Part shown: piece after piece, positions 46,199 through 60,295 of the stretch
Layout: the number at the start of each line of letters is the position of its first letter
Position numbering within the stretch: the first letter of the stretch is position 1
From: Elmis aenea
Lineage: Eukaryota; Arthropoda; Insecta; Coleoptera; Elmidae
Assembly: GCA_947652605.1 (NCBI GenBank)
Contig: CANTFG010000215.1
Coordinates: forward strand, 62,001-126,000
Length of the DNA: 64,000 nt
Direction: 5' to 3'
Notes under the pieces: model-generated
The model's database searches: none
What the model was told of the DNA's origin: nothing
Seen by the model: the letters and a program-made list of their open reading frames with translations, nothing else
Position numbers and translations under genes: made by a program

Positions 46199-48898
46199 AT
46201 TTACAAAGTTATTCGAAAAATTAAAAATTATCAAAATTTTGAAATTTTTTTTCGAAAACGGCTCGTTACATTTTGTTCAAATTTTAGCATGTTATAGAGT
46301 TTAATTTTCTTAGTATAATGCCGTTTGTTTCAACTAGTTTGAAATTTAATTTACAAAGTTATTTAAAAAATTAAAAATTTTGAAAATTTTGAATTTTTTT
46401 TTCGAAAACGGCTCGTTACATTTTGTTCAAATTTTAGCATGTTATAGAGTTTAATTTTCTAAGTATAATGCCGTTTGTTTCAACTAGTTTGAAATTTAAT
46501 TTACAAAGTTATTCAAAAAATTAAAAATTTTGAAAATTTTGAAATTTTTTTTCGAAAACGGCTCGTTACATTTTGTTCAAATTTTAGCATGGTATAGAGT
46601 TTAATTTTCTTAGTATTATGCCGTTTGTTTCAACTAGTTTGAAATTTAATTTACAAAGTTATTCAAAAAAGTAAAAATTTTAAAAATTTTGAATTTTTTT
46701 CTCGAAAACGGCTCATACGATTTTGTTCAAATTTTAGTATGTTATAGAGTTTTATTTTCTTAGTATAATGCCGTTTGTTTCAACTAGTTTGAAATTTAAT
46801 TTACAAAGTTATTCGAAAAATTAAAAATTATTAAAATTTTGAAATTTTTTTTCGAAAACGGCTCGTTACATTTTGTTCAAATTTTAGCATGTTATAGAGT
46901 TTAATTTTCTTAGTATAATGCCGTTTGTTTCAACTAGTTTGAAATTTAATTTACAAAGTTATTTAAAAAATTAAAAATTTTGAAAATTTTGAAATTTTTT
47001 TTCGAAAACGGCTCGTTACATTTTGTTCAAATTTTAGCATGTTATAGAGTTTAATTTTCTAAGTATAATGCCGTTTGTTTCAACTAGTTTGAAATTTAAT
47101 TTACAAAGTTATTCAAAAAATTAAAAATTTTGAAAATTTTGAAATTTTTTTTCGAAAACGGCTCGTTACATTTTGTTCAAATTTTAGCATGTTATAGAGT
47201 TTAATTTTCTTAGTATTATGCCGTTTGTTTCAACTAGTTTGAAATTTAATTTACAAAGTTATTCAAAAAAGTAAAAATTTTAAAAATTTTGAATTTTTTT
47301 CTCGAAAACGGCTCATACGATTTTGTTCAAATTTTAGTATGTTATAGAGTTTAATTTTCTTAGTATAATGCCGTTTGTTTCAACTAGTTTGAAATTTAAT
47401 TTACAAAGTTATTCAAAAAATTAAAAATTTTAAAATTTTTGAAATTTTTTTTCGAAAACGGCTCGTTACATTTTGTTCAAATTTTAGCATGTTATAGAGT
47501 TTAATTTTCTTAGTATTATGCCGTTTGTTTCAACTAGTTTGAAATTTAATTTACAAAGTTATTCAAAAAAGTAAAAATTTTAAAAATTTTGCATTTTTTT
47601 CTCGAAAACGGCTCATACGATTTTGTTCAAATTTTAGTATGTTATAGAGTTTTATTTTCTTAGTATAATGCCGTTTGTTTCAACTAGTTTGAAATTTAAT
47701 TTACAAAGTTATTCGAAAAATTAAAAATTATCAAAATTTTGAAATTTTTTTTCGAAAACGGCTCGTTACATTTTGTTCAAATTTTAGCATGTTATAGAGT
47801 TTAATTTTCTTAGTATATTGCCGTTTGTTTCAACTAGTTTGAAATTTAATTTACAAAGTTATTCGAAAAAGTAAAAATTTTAAAAATTTTGAATTTTTTT
47901 CTCGAAAACGGCTCATACGATTTTGTTTAAATTTTAGCATGTTATAGAGTTTAATTTTCTTAGTATTATGCCGTTTGTTTCAACTAGTCTGAAATTTAAT
48001 TTACAAAGTTATTCGAAAAATTAAAAATTATCAAAATTTTGAAATTTTTTTTCGAAAACGGCTCGTTACATTTTGTTCAAATTTTAGCATGTTATAGAGT
48101 TTAATTTTCTTAGTATAATGCCGTTTGTTTCAACTAGTTTGAAATTTAATTTACAAAGTTATTTAAAAAATTAAAAATTTTGAAAATTTTGAAATTTTTT
48201 TTCGAAAACGGCTCGTTACATTTTGTTCAAATTTTAGCATGTTATAGAGTTTAATTTTCTAAGTATAATGCCGTTTGTTTCAACTAGTTTGAAATTTAAT
48301 TTACAAAGTTATTCAAAAAATTAAAAATTTTGAAAATTTTGAAATTTTTTTTCGAAAACGGCTCGTTACATTTTGTTCAAATTTTAGCATGTTATAGAGT
48401 TTAATTTTCTTAGTATTATGCCGTTTGTTTCAACTAGTTTGAAATTTAATTTACAAAGTTATTCAAAAAAGTAAAAATTTTAAAAATTTTGAATTTTTTT
48501 CTCGAAAACGGCTCATACGATTTTGTTCAAATTTTAGTATGTTATAGAGTTTAATTTTCTTAGTATAATGCCGTTTGTTTCAACTAGTTTGAAATTTAAT
48601 TTACAAAGTTATTCAAAAAATTAAAAATTTTAAAATTTTTGAAATTTTTTTTCGAAAACGGCTCGTTACATTTTGTTCAAATTTTAGCATGTTATAGAGT
48701 TTAATTTTCTTAGTATTATGCCGTTTGTTTCAACTAGTTTGAAATTTAATTTACAAAGTTATTCAAAAAAGTAAAAATTTTAAAAATTTTGCATTTTTTT
48801 CTCGAAAACGGCTCATACGATTTTGTTCAAATTTTAGTATGTTATAGAGTTTTATTTTCTTAGTATAATGCCGTTTGTTTCAACTAGTTTGAAATTTA
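46199..48898. repeat. 18-monomer block, copy 1 of a second 2,700-bp tandem duplication
   Basis: The order is D-A-B(ATGG)-C-D'-A'-B-C*-E*-G-D''-F-D-A'-B-C*-E*-G. The rare ATGGTATAGA marker (monomer positions 91-100) is in the B at 46499. The first part also matches 6751-9000. The same 18-monomer block follows immediately. Confidence 0.87.
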
Positions 48899-51598
48899 AT
48901 TTACAAAGTTATTCGAAAAATTAAAAATTATCAAAATTTTGAAATTTTTTTTCGAAAACGGCTCGTTACATTTTGTTCAAATTTTAGCATGTTATAGAGT
49001 TTAATTTTCTTAGTATAATGCCGTTTGTTTCAACTAGTTTGAAATTTAATTTACAAAGTTATTTAAAAAATTAAAAATTTTGAAAATTTTGAATTTTTTT
49101 TTCGAAAACGGCTCGTTACATTTTGTTCAAATTTTAGCATGTTATAGAGTTTAATTTTCTAAGTATAATGCCGTTTGTTTCAACTAGTTTGAAATTTAAT
49201 TTACAAAGTTATTCAAAAAATTAAAAATTTTGAAAATTTTGAAATTTTTTTTCGAAAACGGCTCGTTACATTTTGTTCAAATTTTAGCATGGTATAGAGT
49301 TTAATTTTCTTAGTATTATGCCGTTTGTTTCAACTAGTTTGAAATTTAATTTACAAAGTTATTCAAAAAAGTAAAAATTTTAAAAATTTTGAATTTTTTT
49401 CTCGAAAACGGCTCATACGATTTTGTTCAAATTTTAGTATGTTATAGAGTTTTATTTTCTTAGTATAATGCCGTTTGTTTCAACTAGTTTGAAATTTAAT
49501 TTACAAAGTTATTCGAAAAATTAAAAATTATTAAAATTTTGAAATTTTTTTTCGAAAACGGCTCGTTACATTTTGTTCAAATTTTAGCATGTTATAGAGT
49601 TTAATTTTCTTAGTATAATGCCGTTTGTTTCAACTAGTTTGAAATTTAATTTACAAAGTTATTTAAAAAATTAAAAATTTTGAAAATTTTGAAATTTTTT
49701 TTCGAAAACGGCTCGTTACATTTTGTTCAAATTTTAGCATGTTATAGAGTTTAATTTTCTAAGTATAATGCCGTTTGTTTCAACTAGTTTGAAATTTAAT
49801 TTACAAAGTTATTCAAAAAATTAAAAATTTTGAAAATTTTGAAATTTTTTTTCGAAAACGGCTCGTTACATTTTGTTCAAATTTTAGCATGTTATAGAGT
49901 TTAATTTTCTTAGTATTATGCCGTTTGTTTCAACTAGTTTGAAATTTAATTTACAAAGTTATTCAAAAAAGTAAAAATTTTAAAAATTTTGAATTTTTTT
50001 CTCGAAAACGGCTCATACGATTTTGTTCAAATTTTAGTATGTTATAGAGTTTAATTTTCTTAGTATAATGCCGTTTGTTTCAACTAGTTTGAAATTTAAT
50101 TTACAAAGTTATTCAAAAAATTAAAAATTTTAAAATTTTTGAAATTTTTTTTCGAAAACGGCTCGTTACATTTTGTTCAAATTTTAGCATGTTATAGAGT
50201 TTAATTTTCTTAGTATTATGCCGTTTGTTTCAACTAGTTTGAAATTTAATTTACAAAGTTATTCAAAAAAGTAAAAATTTTAAAAATTTTGCATTTTTTT
50301 CTCGAAAACGGCTCATACGATTTTGTTCAAATTTTAGTATGTTATAGAGTTTTATTTTCTTAGTATAATGCCGTTTGTTTCAACTAGTTTGAAATTTAAT
50401 TTACAAAGTTATTCGAAAAATTAAAAATTATCAAAATTTTGAAATTTTTTTTCGAAAACGGCTCGTTACATTTTGTTCAAATTTTAGCATGTTATAGAGT
50501 TTAATTTTCTTAGTATATTGCCGTTTGTTTCAACTAGTTTGAAATTTAATTTACAAAGTTATTCGAAAAAGTAAAAATTTTAAAAATTTTGAATTTTTTT
50601 CTCGAAAACGGCTCATACGATTTTGTTTAAATTTTAGCATGTTATAGAGTTTAATTTTCTTAGTATTATGCCGTTTGTTTCAACTAGTCTGAAATTTAAT
50701 TTACAAAGTTATTCGAAAAATTAAAAATTATCAAAATTTTGAAATTTTTTTTCGAAAACGGCTCGTTACATTTTGTTCAAATTTTAGCATGTTATAGAGT
50801 TTAATTTTCTTAGTATAATGCCGTTTGTTTCAACTAGTTTGAAATTTAATTTACAAAGTTATTTAAAAAATTAAAAATTTTGAAAATTTTGAAATTTTTT
50901 TTCGAAAACGGCTCGTTACATTTTGTTCAAATTTTAGCATGTTATAGAGTTTAATTTTCTAAGTATAATGCCGTTTGTTTCAACTAGTTTGAAATTTAAT
51001 TTACAAAGTTATTCAAAAAATTAAAAATTTTGAAAATTTTGAAATTTTTTTTCGAAAACGGCTCGTTACATTTTGTTCAAATTTTAGCATGTTATAGAGT
51101 TTAATTTTCTTAGTATTATGCCGTTTGTTTCAACTAGTTTGAAATTTAATTTACAAAGTTATTCAAAAAAGTAAAAATTTTAAAAATTTTGAATTTTTTT
51201 CTCGAAAACGGCTCATACGATTTTGTTCAAATTTTAGTATGTTATAGAGTTTAATTTTCTTAGTATAATGCCGTTTGTTTCAACTAGTTTGAAATTTAAT
51301 TTACAAAGTTATTCAAAAAATTAAAAATTTTAAAATTTTTGAAATTTTTTTTCGAAAACGGCTCGTTACATTTTGTTCAAATTTTAGCATGTTATAGAGT
51401 TTAATTTTCTTAGTATTATGCCGTTTGTTTCAACTAGTTTGAAATTTAATTTACAAAGTTATTCAAAAAAGTAAAAATTTTAAAAATTTTGCATTTTTTT
51501 CTCGAAAACGGCTCATACGATTTTGTTCAAATTTTAGTATGTTATAGAGTTTTATTTTCTTAGTATAATGCCGTTTGTTTCAACTAGTTTGAAATTTA
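48899..51598. repeat. 18-monomer block, copy 2 of a second 2,700-bp tandem duplication
   Basis: The subfamily order is the same as in the preceding block, including the ATGG marker in the B at 49199 and D' at 49499. At the left of the window this marker occurs only once (7051). The duplication therefore happened after, or only in, this copy of the larger segment. Confidence 0.87.
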
Positions 51599-53847
51599 AT
51601 TTACAAAGTTATTCGAAAAATTAAAAATTATCAAAATTTTGAAATTTTTTTTCGAAAACGGCTCGTTACATTTTGTTCAAATTTTAGCATGTTATAGAGT
51701 TTAATTTTCTTAGTATATTGCCGTTTGTTTCAACTAGTTTGAAATTTAATTTACAAAGTTATTCGAAAAAGTAAAAATTTTAAAAATTTTGAATTTTTTT
51801 CTCGAAAACGGCTCATACGATTTTGTTTAAATTTTAGCATGTTATAGAGTTTAATTTTCTTAGTATTATGCCGTTTGTTTCAACTAGTCTGAAATTTAAT
51901 TTACAAAGTTATTCGAAAAATTAAAAATTATCAAAATTTTGAAATTTTTTTTCGAAAACGGCTCGTTACATTTTGTTCAAATTTTAGCATGTTATAGAGT
52001 TTAATTTTCTTAGTATAATGCCGTTTGTTTCAACTAGTTTGAAATTTAATTTACAAAGTTATTCAAAAAATTAAAAATTTTAAAATTTTTGAAATTTTTT
52101 TTCGAAAACGGCTCGTTACATTTTGTTCAAATTTTAGCATGTTATAGAGTTTAATTTTCTTAGTATTATGCCGTTTGTTTCAACTAGTTTGAAATTTAAT
52201 TTACAAAGTTATTCAAAAAAGTAAAAATTTTAAAAATTTTGAATTTTTTTCTCGAAAACGGCTCATACGATTTTGTTCAAATTTTAGTATGTTATAGAGT
52301 TTTATTTTCTTAGTATAATGCCGTTTGTTTCAACTAGTTTGAAATTTAATTTACAAAGTTATTCGAAAAATTAAAAATTATTAAAATTTTGAAATTTTTT
52401 TTCGAAAACGGCTCGTTACATTTTGTTCAAATTTTAGCATGTTATAGAGTTTAATTTTCTTAGTATAATGCCGTTTGTTTCAACTAGTTTGAAATTTAAT
52501 TTACAAAGTTATTTAAAAAATTAAAAATTTTGAAAATTTTGAAATTTTTTTTCGAAAACGGCTCGTTACATTTTGTTCAAATTTTAGCATGTTATAGAGT
52601 TTAATTTTCTAAGTATAATGCCGTTTGTTTCAACTAGTTTGAAATTTAATTTACAAAGTTATTCAAAAAATTAAAAATTTTGAAAATTTTGAAATTTTTT
52701 TTCGAAAACGGCTCGTTACATTTTGTTCAAATTTTAGCATGTTATAGAGTTTAATTTTCTTAGTATTATGCCGTTTGTTTCAACTAGTTTGAAATTTAAT
52801 TTACAAAGTTATTCAAAAAAGGAAAAATTTTAAAAATTTTGAATTTTTTTCTCGAAAACGGCTCATACGATTTTGTTCAAATTTTAGTATGTTATAGAGT
52901 TTAATTTTCTTAGTATAATGCCGTTTGTTTCAACTAGTTTGAAATTTAATTTACAAAGTTATTCAAAAAATTAAAAATTTTAAAATTTTTGAAATTTTTT
53001 TTCGAAAACGGCTCGTTACATTTTGTTCAAATTTTAGCATGTTATAGAGTTTAATTTTCTTAGTATAATGCCGTTTGTTTCAACTAGTTTGAAATTTAAT
53101 TTACAAAGTTATTCAAAAAATTAAAAATTTTAAAATTTTTGAAATTTTTTTTCGAAAACGGCTCGTTACATTTTGTTCAAATTTTAGCATGTTATAGAGT
53201 TTAATTTTCTTAGTATTATGCCGTTTGTTTCAACTAGTTTGAAATTTAATTTACAAAGTTATTCAAAAAAGTAAAAATTTTAAAAATTTTGAATTTTTTT
53301 CTCGAAAACGGCTCATACGATTTTGTTCAAATTTTAGTATGTTATAGAGTTTTATTTTCTTAGTATAATGCCGTTTGTTTCAACTAGTTTGAAATTTAAT
53401 TTACAAAGTTATTCGAAAAATTAAAAATTATCAAAATTTTGAAATTTTTTTTCGAAAACGGCTCGTTACATTTTGTTCAAATTTTAGCATGTTATAGAGT
53501 TTAATTTTCTTAGTATATTGCCGTTTGTTTCAATTAGTTTGAAATTTAATTTACAAAGTTATTCGAAAAAGTAAAAATTTTAAAAATTTTGAATTTTTTT
53601 CTCGAAAACGGCTCATACGATTTTGTTTAAATTTTAGCATGTTATAGAGTTTAATTTTCTTAGTATTATGCCGTTTGTTTCAACTAGTCTGAAATTTAAT
53701 TTACAAAGTTATTCAAAAAAGTAAAAATTTTAAAAATTTTGAATTTTTTTTCGAAAACGGCTCGTTACATTTTGTTCAAATTTTAGCATGTTATAGAGTT
53801 TAATTTTCTTAGTATAATGCCGTTTGTTTCAACTAGTTTGAAATTTA
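51599..53847. repeat. End of D''/F/G zone leading to K, second copy
   Basis: The order is D''-F-D-E*-C-D'-A'-B-C*-E*-E*-C-D''a-F-K. The C* at 52799 has a private G (AAGGAAAAAT). Two E* monomers stand side by side (52949 and 53099); the first ends TATAA instead of TATTA. In the corresponding first copy this point holds a longer G-D''-F-D string, so this copy has lost monomers there. Confidence 0.83.
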
Positions 53848-55796
53848 ATTTACAAAGTTATTTAAAAAATTAAAAATTTTGAAAATTTTGAAATTTTTTT
53901 TCGAAAACGGCTCGTTACATTTTGTTCAAATTTTAGCATGTTATAGAGTTTAATTTTCTAAGTATAATGCCGTTTGTTTCAACTAGTTTGAAATTTAATT
54001 TACAAAGTTATTCAAAAAATTAAAAATTTTGAAAATTTTGAAATTTTTTTTCGAAAACGGCTCGTTACATTTTGTTCAAATTTTAGCATGTTATAGAGTT
54101 TAATTTTCTTAGTATTATGCCGTTTGTTTCAACTAGTTTGAAATTTAATTTACAAAGTTATTCAAAAAAGTAAAAATTTTAAAAATTTTGAATTTTTTTC
54201 TCGAAAACGGCTCATACGATTTTGTTCAAATTTTAGTATGTTATAGAGTTTAATTTTCTTAGTATAATGCCGTTTGTTTCAACTAGTTTGAAATTTAATT
54301 TACAAAGTTATTCAAAAAATTAAAAATTTTAAAATTTTTGAAATTTTTTTTCGAAAACGGCTCGTTACATTTTGTTCAAATTTCAGCATGTTATAGAGTT
54401 TAATTTTCTTAGTATTATGCCGTTTGTTTCAACTAGTTTGAAATTTAATTTACAAAGTTATTCAAAAAAGTAAAAATTTTAAAAATTTTGCATTTTTTTC
54501 TCGAAAACGGCTCATACGATTTTGTTCAAATTTTAGTATGTTATAGAGTTTTATTTTCTTAGTATAATGCCGTTTGTTTCAACTAGTTTGAAATTTAATT
54601 TACAAAGTTATTCGAAAAATTGAAAATTATCAAAATTTTGAAATTTTTTTTCGAAAACGGCTCGTTACATTTTGTTCAAATTTTAGCATGTTATAGAGTT
54701 TAATTTTCTTAGTATATTGCCGTTTGTTTCAACTAGTTTGAAATTTAATTTACAAAGTTATTCGAAAAAGTAAAAATTTTAAAAATTTTGAATTTTTTTC
54801 TCGAAAACGGCTCATACGATTTTGTTTAAATTTTAGCATGTTATAGAGTTTAATTTTCTTAGTATTATGCCGTTTGTTTCAACTAGTCTGAAATTTAATT
54901 TACAAAGTTATTCGAAAAATTAAAAATTATCAAAATTTTGAAATTTTTTTTCGAAAACGGCTCGTTACATTTTGTTCAAATTTTAGCATGTTATAGAGTT
55001 TAATTTTCTTAGTATAATGCCGTTTGTTTCAACTAGTTTGAAATTTAATTTACAAAGTTATTCAAAAAATTAAAAATTTTAAAATTTTTGAAATTTTTTT
55101 TCGAAAACGGCTCGTTACATTTTGTTCAAATTTTAGCATGTTATAGAGTTTAATTTTCTTAGTATTATGCCGTTTGTTTCAACTAGTTTGAAATTTAATT
55201 TACAAAGTTATTCAAAAAAGTAAAAATTTTAAAAATTTTGAATTTTTTTCTCGAAAACGGCTCATACGATTTTGTTCAAATTTTAGTATGTTATAGAGTT
55301 TTATTTTCTTAGTATAATGCCGTTTGTTTCAACTAGTTTGAAATTTAATTTACAAAGTTATTCGAAAAATTAAAAATTATCAAAATTTTGAAATTTTTTT
55401 TCGAAAACGGCTCGTTACATTTTGTTCAAATTTTAGCATGTTATAGAGTTTAATTTTCTTAGTATATTGCCGTTTGTTTCAATTAGTTTGAAATTTAATT
55501 TACAAAGTTATTCGAAAAAGTAAAAATTTTAAAAATTTTGAATTTTTTTCTCGAAAACGGCTCATACGATTTTGTTTAAATTTTAGCATGTTATAGAGTT
55601 TAATTTTCTTAGTATTATGCCGTTTGTTTCAACTAGTCTGAAATTTAATTTACAAAGTTATTCAAAAAAGTAAAAATTTTAAAAATTTTGAATTTTTTTT
55701 CGAAAACGGCTCGTTACATTTTGTTCAAATTTTAGCATGTTATAGAGTTTAATTTTCTTAGTATAATGCCGTTTGTTTCAACTAGTTTGAAATTTA
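53848..55796. repeat. 13-monomer, 1,949-bp cycle ending in K
   Basis: The order is A'-B-C*-E*(C87)-G-D''g-F-D-E*-C-D''a-F-K. The K monomer (55648-55796) is 149 bp, so the cycle is 1,949 bp. A variant of the same cycle recurs at 60296-62246. The rare markers C87, G25 and T136 all occur in one cycle and always in the same order. Confidence 0.88.
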
Positions 55797-58700
55797 ATTT
55801 ACAAAGTTATTTAAAAAATTAAAAATTTTGAAAATTTTGAAATTTTTTTTCGAAAACGGCTCGTTACATTTTGTTCAAATTTTAGCATGTTATAGAGTTT
55901 AATTTTCTAAGTATAATGCCGTTTGTTTCAACTAGTTTGAAATTTAATTTACAAAGTTATTCAAAAAATTAAAAATTTTGAAAATTTTGAAATTTTTTTT
56001 CGAAAACGGCTCGTTACATTTTGTTCAAATTTTAGCATGTTATAGAGTTTAATTTTCTTAGTATTATGCCGTTTGTTTCAACTAGTTTGAAATTTAATTT
56101 ACAAAGTTATTCAAAAAAGTAAAAATTTTAAAAATTTTGAATTTTTTTCTCGAAAACGGCTCATACGATTTTGTTCAAATTTTAGTATGTTATAGAGTTT
56201 AATTTTCTTAGTATAATGCCGTTTGTTTCAACTAGTTTGAAATTTAATTTACAAAGTTATTCAAAAAATTAAAAATTTTAAAATTTTTGAAATTTTTTTT
56301 CGAAAACGGCTCGTTACATTTTGTTCAAATTTCAGCATGTTATAGAGTTTAATTTTCTTAGTATTATGCCGTTTGTTTCAACTAGTTTGAAATTTAATTT
56401 ACAAAGTTATTCAAAAAAGTAAAAATTTTAAAAATTTTGCATTTTTTTCTCGAAAACGGCTCATACGATTTTGTTCAAATTTTAGTATGTTATAGAGTTT
56501 TATTTTCTTAGTATAATGCCGTTTGTTTCAACTAGTTTGAAATTTAATTTACAAAGTTATTCGAAAAATTGAAAATTATCAAAATTTTGAAATTTTTTTT
56601 CGAAAACGGCTCGTTACATTTTGTTCAAATTTTAGCATGTTATAGAGTTTAATTTTCTTAGTATATTGCCGTTTGTTTCAACTAGTTTGAAATTTAATTT
56701 ACAAAGTTATTCGAAAAAGTAAAAATTTTAAAAATTTTGAATTTTTTTCTCGAAAACGGCTCATACGATTTTGTTTAAATTTTAGCATGTTATAGAGTTT
56801 AATTTTCTTAGTATTATGCCGTTTGTTTCAACTAGTCTGAAATTTAATTTACAAAGTTATTCGAAAAATTAAAAATTATCAAAATTTTGAAATTTTTTTT
56901 CGAAAACGGCTCGTTACATTTTGTTCAAATTTTAGCATGTTATAGAGTTTAATTTTCTTAGTATAATGCCGTTTGTTTCAACTAGTTTGAAATTTAATTT
57001 ACAAAGTTATTCAAAAAATTAAAAATTTTAAAATTTTTGAAATTTTTTTTCGAAAACGGCTCGTTACATTTTGTTCAAATTTTAGCATGTTATAGAGTTT
57101 AATTTTCTTAGTATTATGCCGTTTGTTTCAACTAGTTTGAAATTTAATTTACAAAGTTATTCAAAAAAGTAAAAATTTTAAAAATTTTGAATTTTTTTCT
57201 CGAAAACGGCTCATACGATTTTGTTCAAATTTTAGTATGTTATAGAGTTTTATTTTCTTAGTATAATGCCGTTTGTTTCAACTAGTTTGAAATTTAATTT
57301 ACAAAGTTATTCGAAAAATTAAAAATTATTAAAATTTTGAAATTTTTTTTCGAAAACGGCTCGTTACATTTTGTTCAAATTTTAGCATGTTATAGAGTTT
57401 AATTTTCTTAGTATAATGCCGTTTGTTTCAACTAGTTTGAAATTTAATTTACAAAGTTATTTAAAAAATTAAAAATTTTGAAAATTTTGAAATTTTTTTT
57501 CGAAAACGGCTCGTTACATTTTGTTCAAATTTTAGCATGTTATAGAGTTTAATTTTCTAAGTATAATGCCGTTTGTTTCAACTAGTTTGAAATTTAATTT
57601 ACAAAGTTATTCAAAAAATTAAAAATTTTGAAAATTTTGAAATTTTTTTTCGAAAACGGCTCGTTACATTTTGTTCAAATTTTAGCATGTTATAGAGTTT
57701 AATTTTCTTAGTATTATGCCGTTTGTTTCAACTAGTTTGAAATTTAATTTACAAAGTTATTCAAAAAAGTAAAAATTTTAAAAATTTTGAATTTTTTTCT
57801 CGAAAACGGCTCATACGATTTTGTTCAAATTTTAGTATGTTATAGAGTTTAATTTTCTTAGTATAATGCCGTTTGTTTCAACTAGTTTGAAATTTAATTT
57901 ACAAAGTTATTCAAAAAATTAAAAATTTTAAAATTTTTGAAATTTTTTTTCGAAAACGGCTCGTTACATTTTGTTCAAATTTTAGCATGTTATAGAGTTT
58001 AATTTTCTTAGTATTATGCCGTTTGTTTCAACTAGTTTGAAATTTAATTTACAAAGTTATTCAAAAAAGTAAAAATTTTAAAAATTTTGCATTTTTTTCT
58101 CGAAAACGGCTCATACGATTTTGTTCAAATTTTAGTATGTTATAGAGTTTTATTTTCTTAGTATAATGCCGTTTGTTTCAACTAGTTTGAAATTTAATTT
58201 ACAAAGTTATTCGAAAAATTAAAAATTATCAAAATTTTGAAATTTTTTTTCGAAAACGGCTCGTTACATTTTGTTCAAATTTTAGCATGTTATAGAGTTT
58301 AATTTTCTTAGTATATTGCCGTTTGTTTCAACTAGTTTGAAATTTAATTTACAAAGTTATTCGAAAAAGTAAAAATTTTAAAAATTTTGAATTTTTTTTT
58401 CGAAAACGGCTCGTTACATTTTGTTCAAATTTTAGCATGTTATAGAGTTTAATTTTCTTAGTATTATGCCGTTTGTTTCAACTAGTTTGAAATTTAATTT
58501 ACAAAGTTATTCAAAAAAGTAAAAATTTTAAAAATTTTGAATTTTTTTCTCGAAAACGGCTCATACGATTTTGTTCAAATTTTAGTATGTTATAGAGTTT
58601 TATTTTCTTAGTATAATGCCGTTTGTTTCAACTAGTTTGAAATTTAATTTACAAAGTTATTCGAAAAATTAAAAATTATTAAAATTTTGAAATTTTTTTT

Positions 58701-60295
58701 CGAAAACGGCTCGTTACATTTTGTTCAAATTTTAGCATGTTATAGAGTTTAATTTTCTTAGTATAATGCCGTTTGTTTCAACTAGTTTGAAATTTAATTT
58801 ACAAAGTTATTTAAAAAATTAAAAATTTTGAAAATTTTGAAATTTTTTTTCGAAAACGGCTCGTTACATTTTGTTCAAATTTTAGCATGTTATAGAGTTT
58901 AATTTTCTAAGTATAATGCCGTTTGTTTCAACTAGTTTGAAATTTAATTTACAAAGTTATTCAAAAAATTAAAAATTTTGAAAATTTTGAAATTTTTTTT
59001 CGAAAACGGCTCGTTACATTTTGTTCAAATTTTAGCATGTTATAGAGTTTAATTTTCTTAGTATTATGCCGTTTGTTTCAACTAGTTTGAAATTTAATTT
59101 ACAAAGTTATTCAAAAAAGTAAAAATTTTAAAAATTTTGAATTTTTTTCTCGAAAACGGCTCATACGATTTTGTTCAAATTTTAGTATGTTATAGAGTTT
59201 AATTTTCTTAGTATAATGCCGTTTGTTTCAACTAGTTTGAAATTTAATTTACAAAGTTATTCAAAAAATTAAAAATTTTAAAATTTTTGAAATTTTTTTT
59301 CGAAAACGGCTCGTTACATTTTGTTCAAATTTTAGCATGTTATAGAGTTTAATTTTCTTAGTATTATGCCGTTTGTTTCAACTAGTTTGAAATTTAATTT
59401 ACAAAGTTATTCAAAAAAGTAAAAATTTTAAAAATTTTGCATTTTTTTCTCGAAAACGGCTCATACGATTTTGTTCAAATTTTAGTATGTTATAGAGTTT
59501 TATTTTCTTAGTATAATGCCGTTTGTTTCAACTAGTTTGAAATTTAATTTACAAAGTTATTCGAAAAATTAAAAATTATCAAAATTTTGAAATTTTTTTT
59601 CGAAAACGGCTCGTTACATTTTGTTCAAATTTTAGCATGTTATAGAGTTTAATTTTCTTAGTATATTGCCGTTTGTTTCAACTAGTTTGAAATTTAATTT
59701 ACAAAGTTATTCGAAAAAGTAAAAATTTTAAAAATTTTGAATTTTTTTCTCGAAAACGGCTCATACGATTTTGTTTAAATTTTAGCATGTTATAGAGTTT
59801 AATTTTCTTAGTATTATGCCGTTTGTTTCAACTAGTTTGAAATTTAATTTACAAAGTTATTCGAAAAATTAAAAATTATCAAAATTTTGAAATTTTTTTT
59901 CGAAAACGGCTCGTTACATTTTGTTCAAATTTTAGCATGTTATAGAGTTTAATTTTCTTAGTATATTGCCGTTTGTTTCAATTAGTTTGAAATTTAATTT
60001 ACAAAGTTATTCGAAAAAGTAAAAATTTTAAAAATTTTGAATTTTTTTCTCGAAAACGGCTCATACGATTTTGTTTAAATTTTAGCATGTTATAGAGTTT
60101 AATTTTCTTAGTATTATGCCGTTTGTTTCAACTAGTCTGAAATTTAATTTACAAAGTTATTCAAAAAAGTAAAAATTTTAAAAATTTTGAATTTTTTTTC
60201 GAAAACGGCTCGTTACATTTTGTTCAAATTTTAGCATGTTATAGAGTTTAATTTTCTTAGTATAATGCCGTTTGTTTCAACTAGTTTGAAATTTA
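55797..60295. repeat. 30-monomer segment between K copies
   Basis: The segment starts like the 13-mer (A'-B-C*-E*(C87)-G-D''g-F-D-E*-C). At 57297 it continues with D'-A'-B-C*-E*-G-D''-chimera-C-D'-A'-B-C*-E*-G-D''-F-D''a-F-K. The first 17 monomers match 15450-17999. The chimera at 58347 and an F with T141 at 59697 are the two irregular members. Confidence 0.85.
58347..58496. repeat. Chimeric monomer F-left / B- or E-right, in register
   Basis: The left part is F (G17, AAGT, GAA). A 9-T run then leads into CGAAAACGGCTCGTTAC and CTTAGTATTA, as in B or E*. The length is 150 bp, so the crossover in or near the poly-T tract was exactly in register. In K at the same tract the exchange was out of register by one base. 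C-D'-A' follows. Confidence 0.83.
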
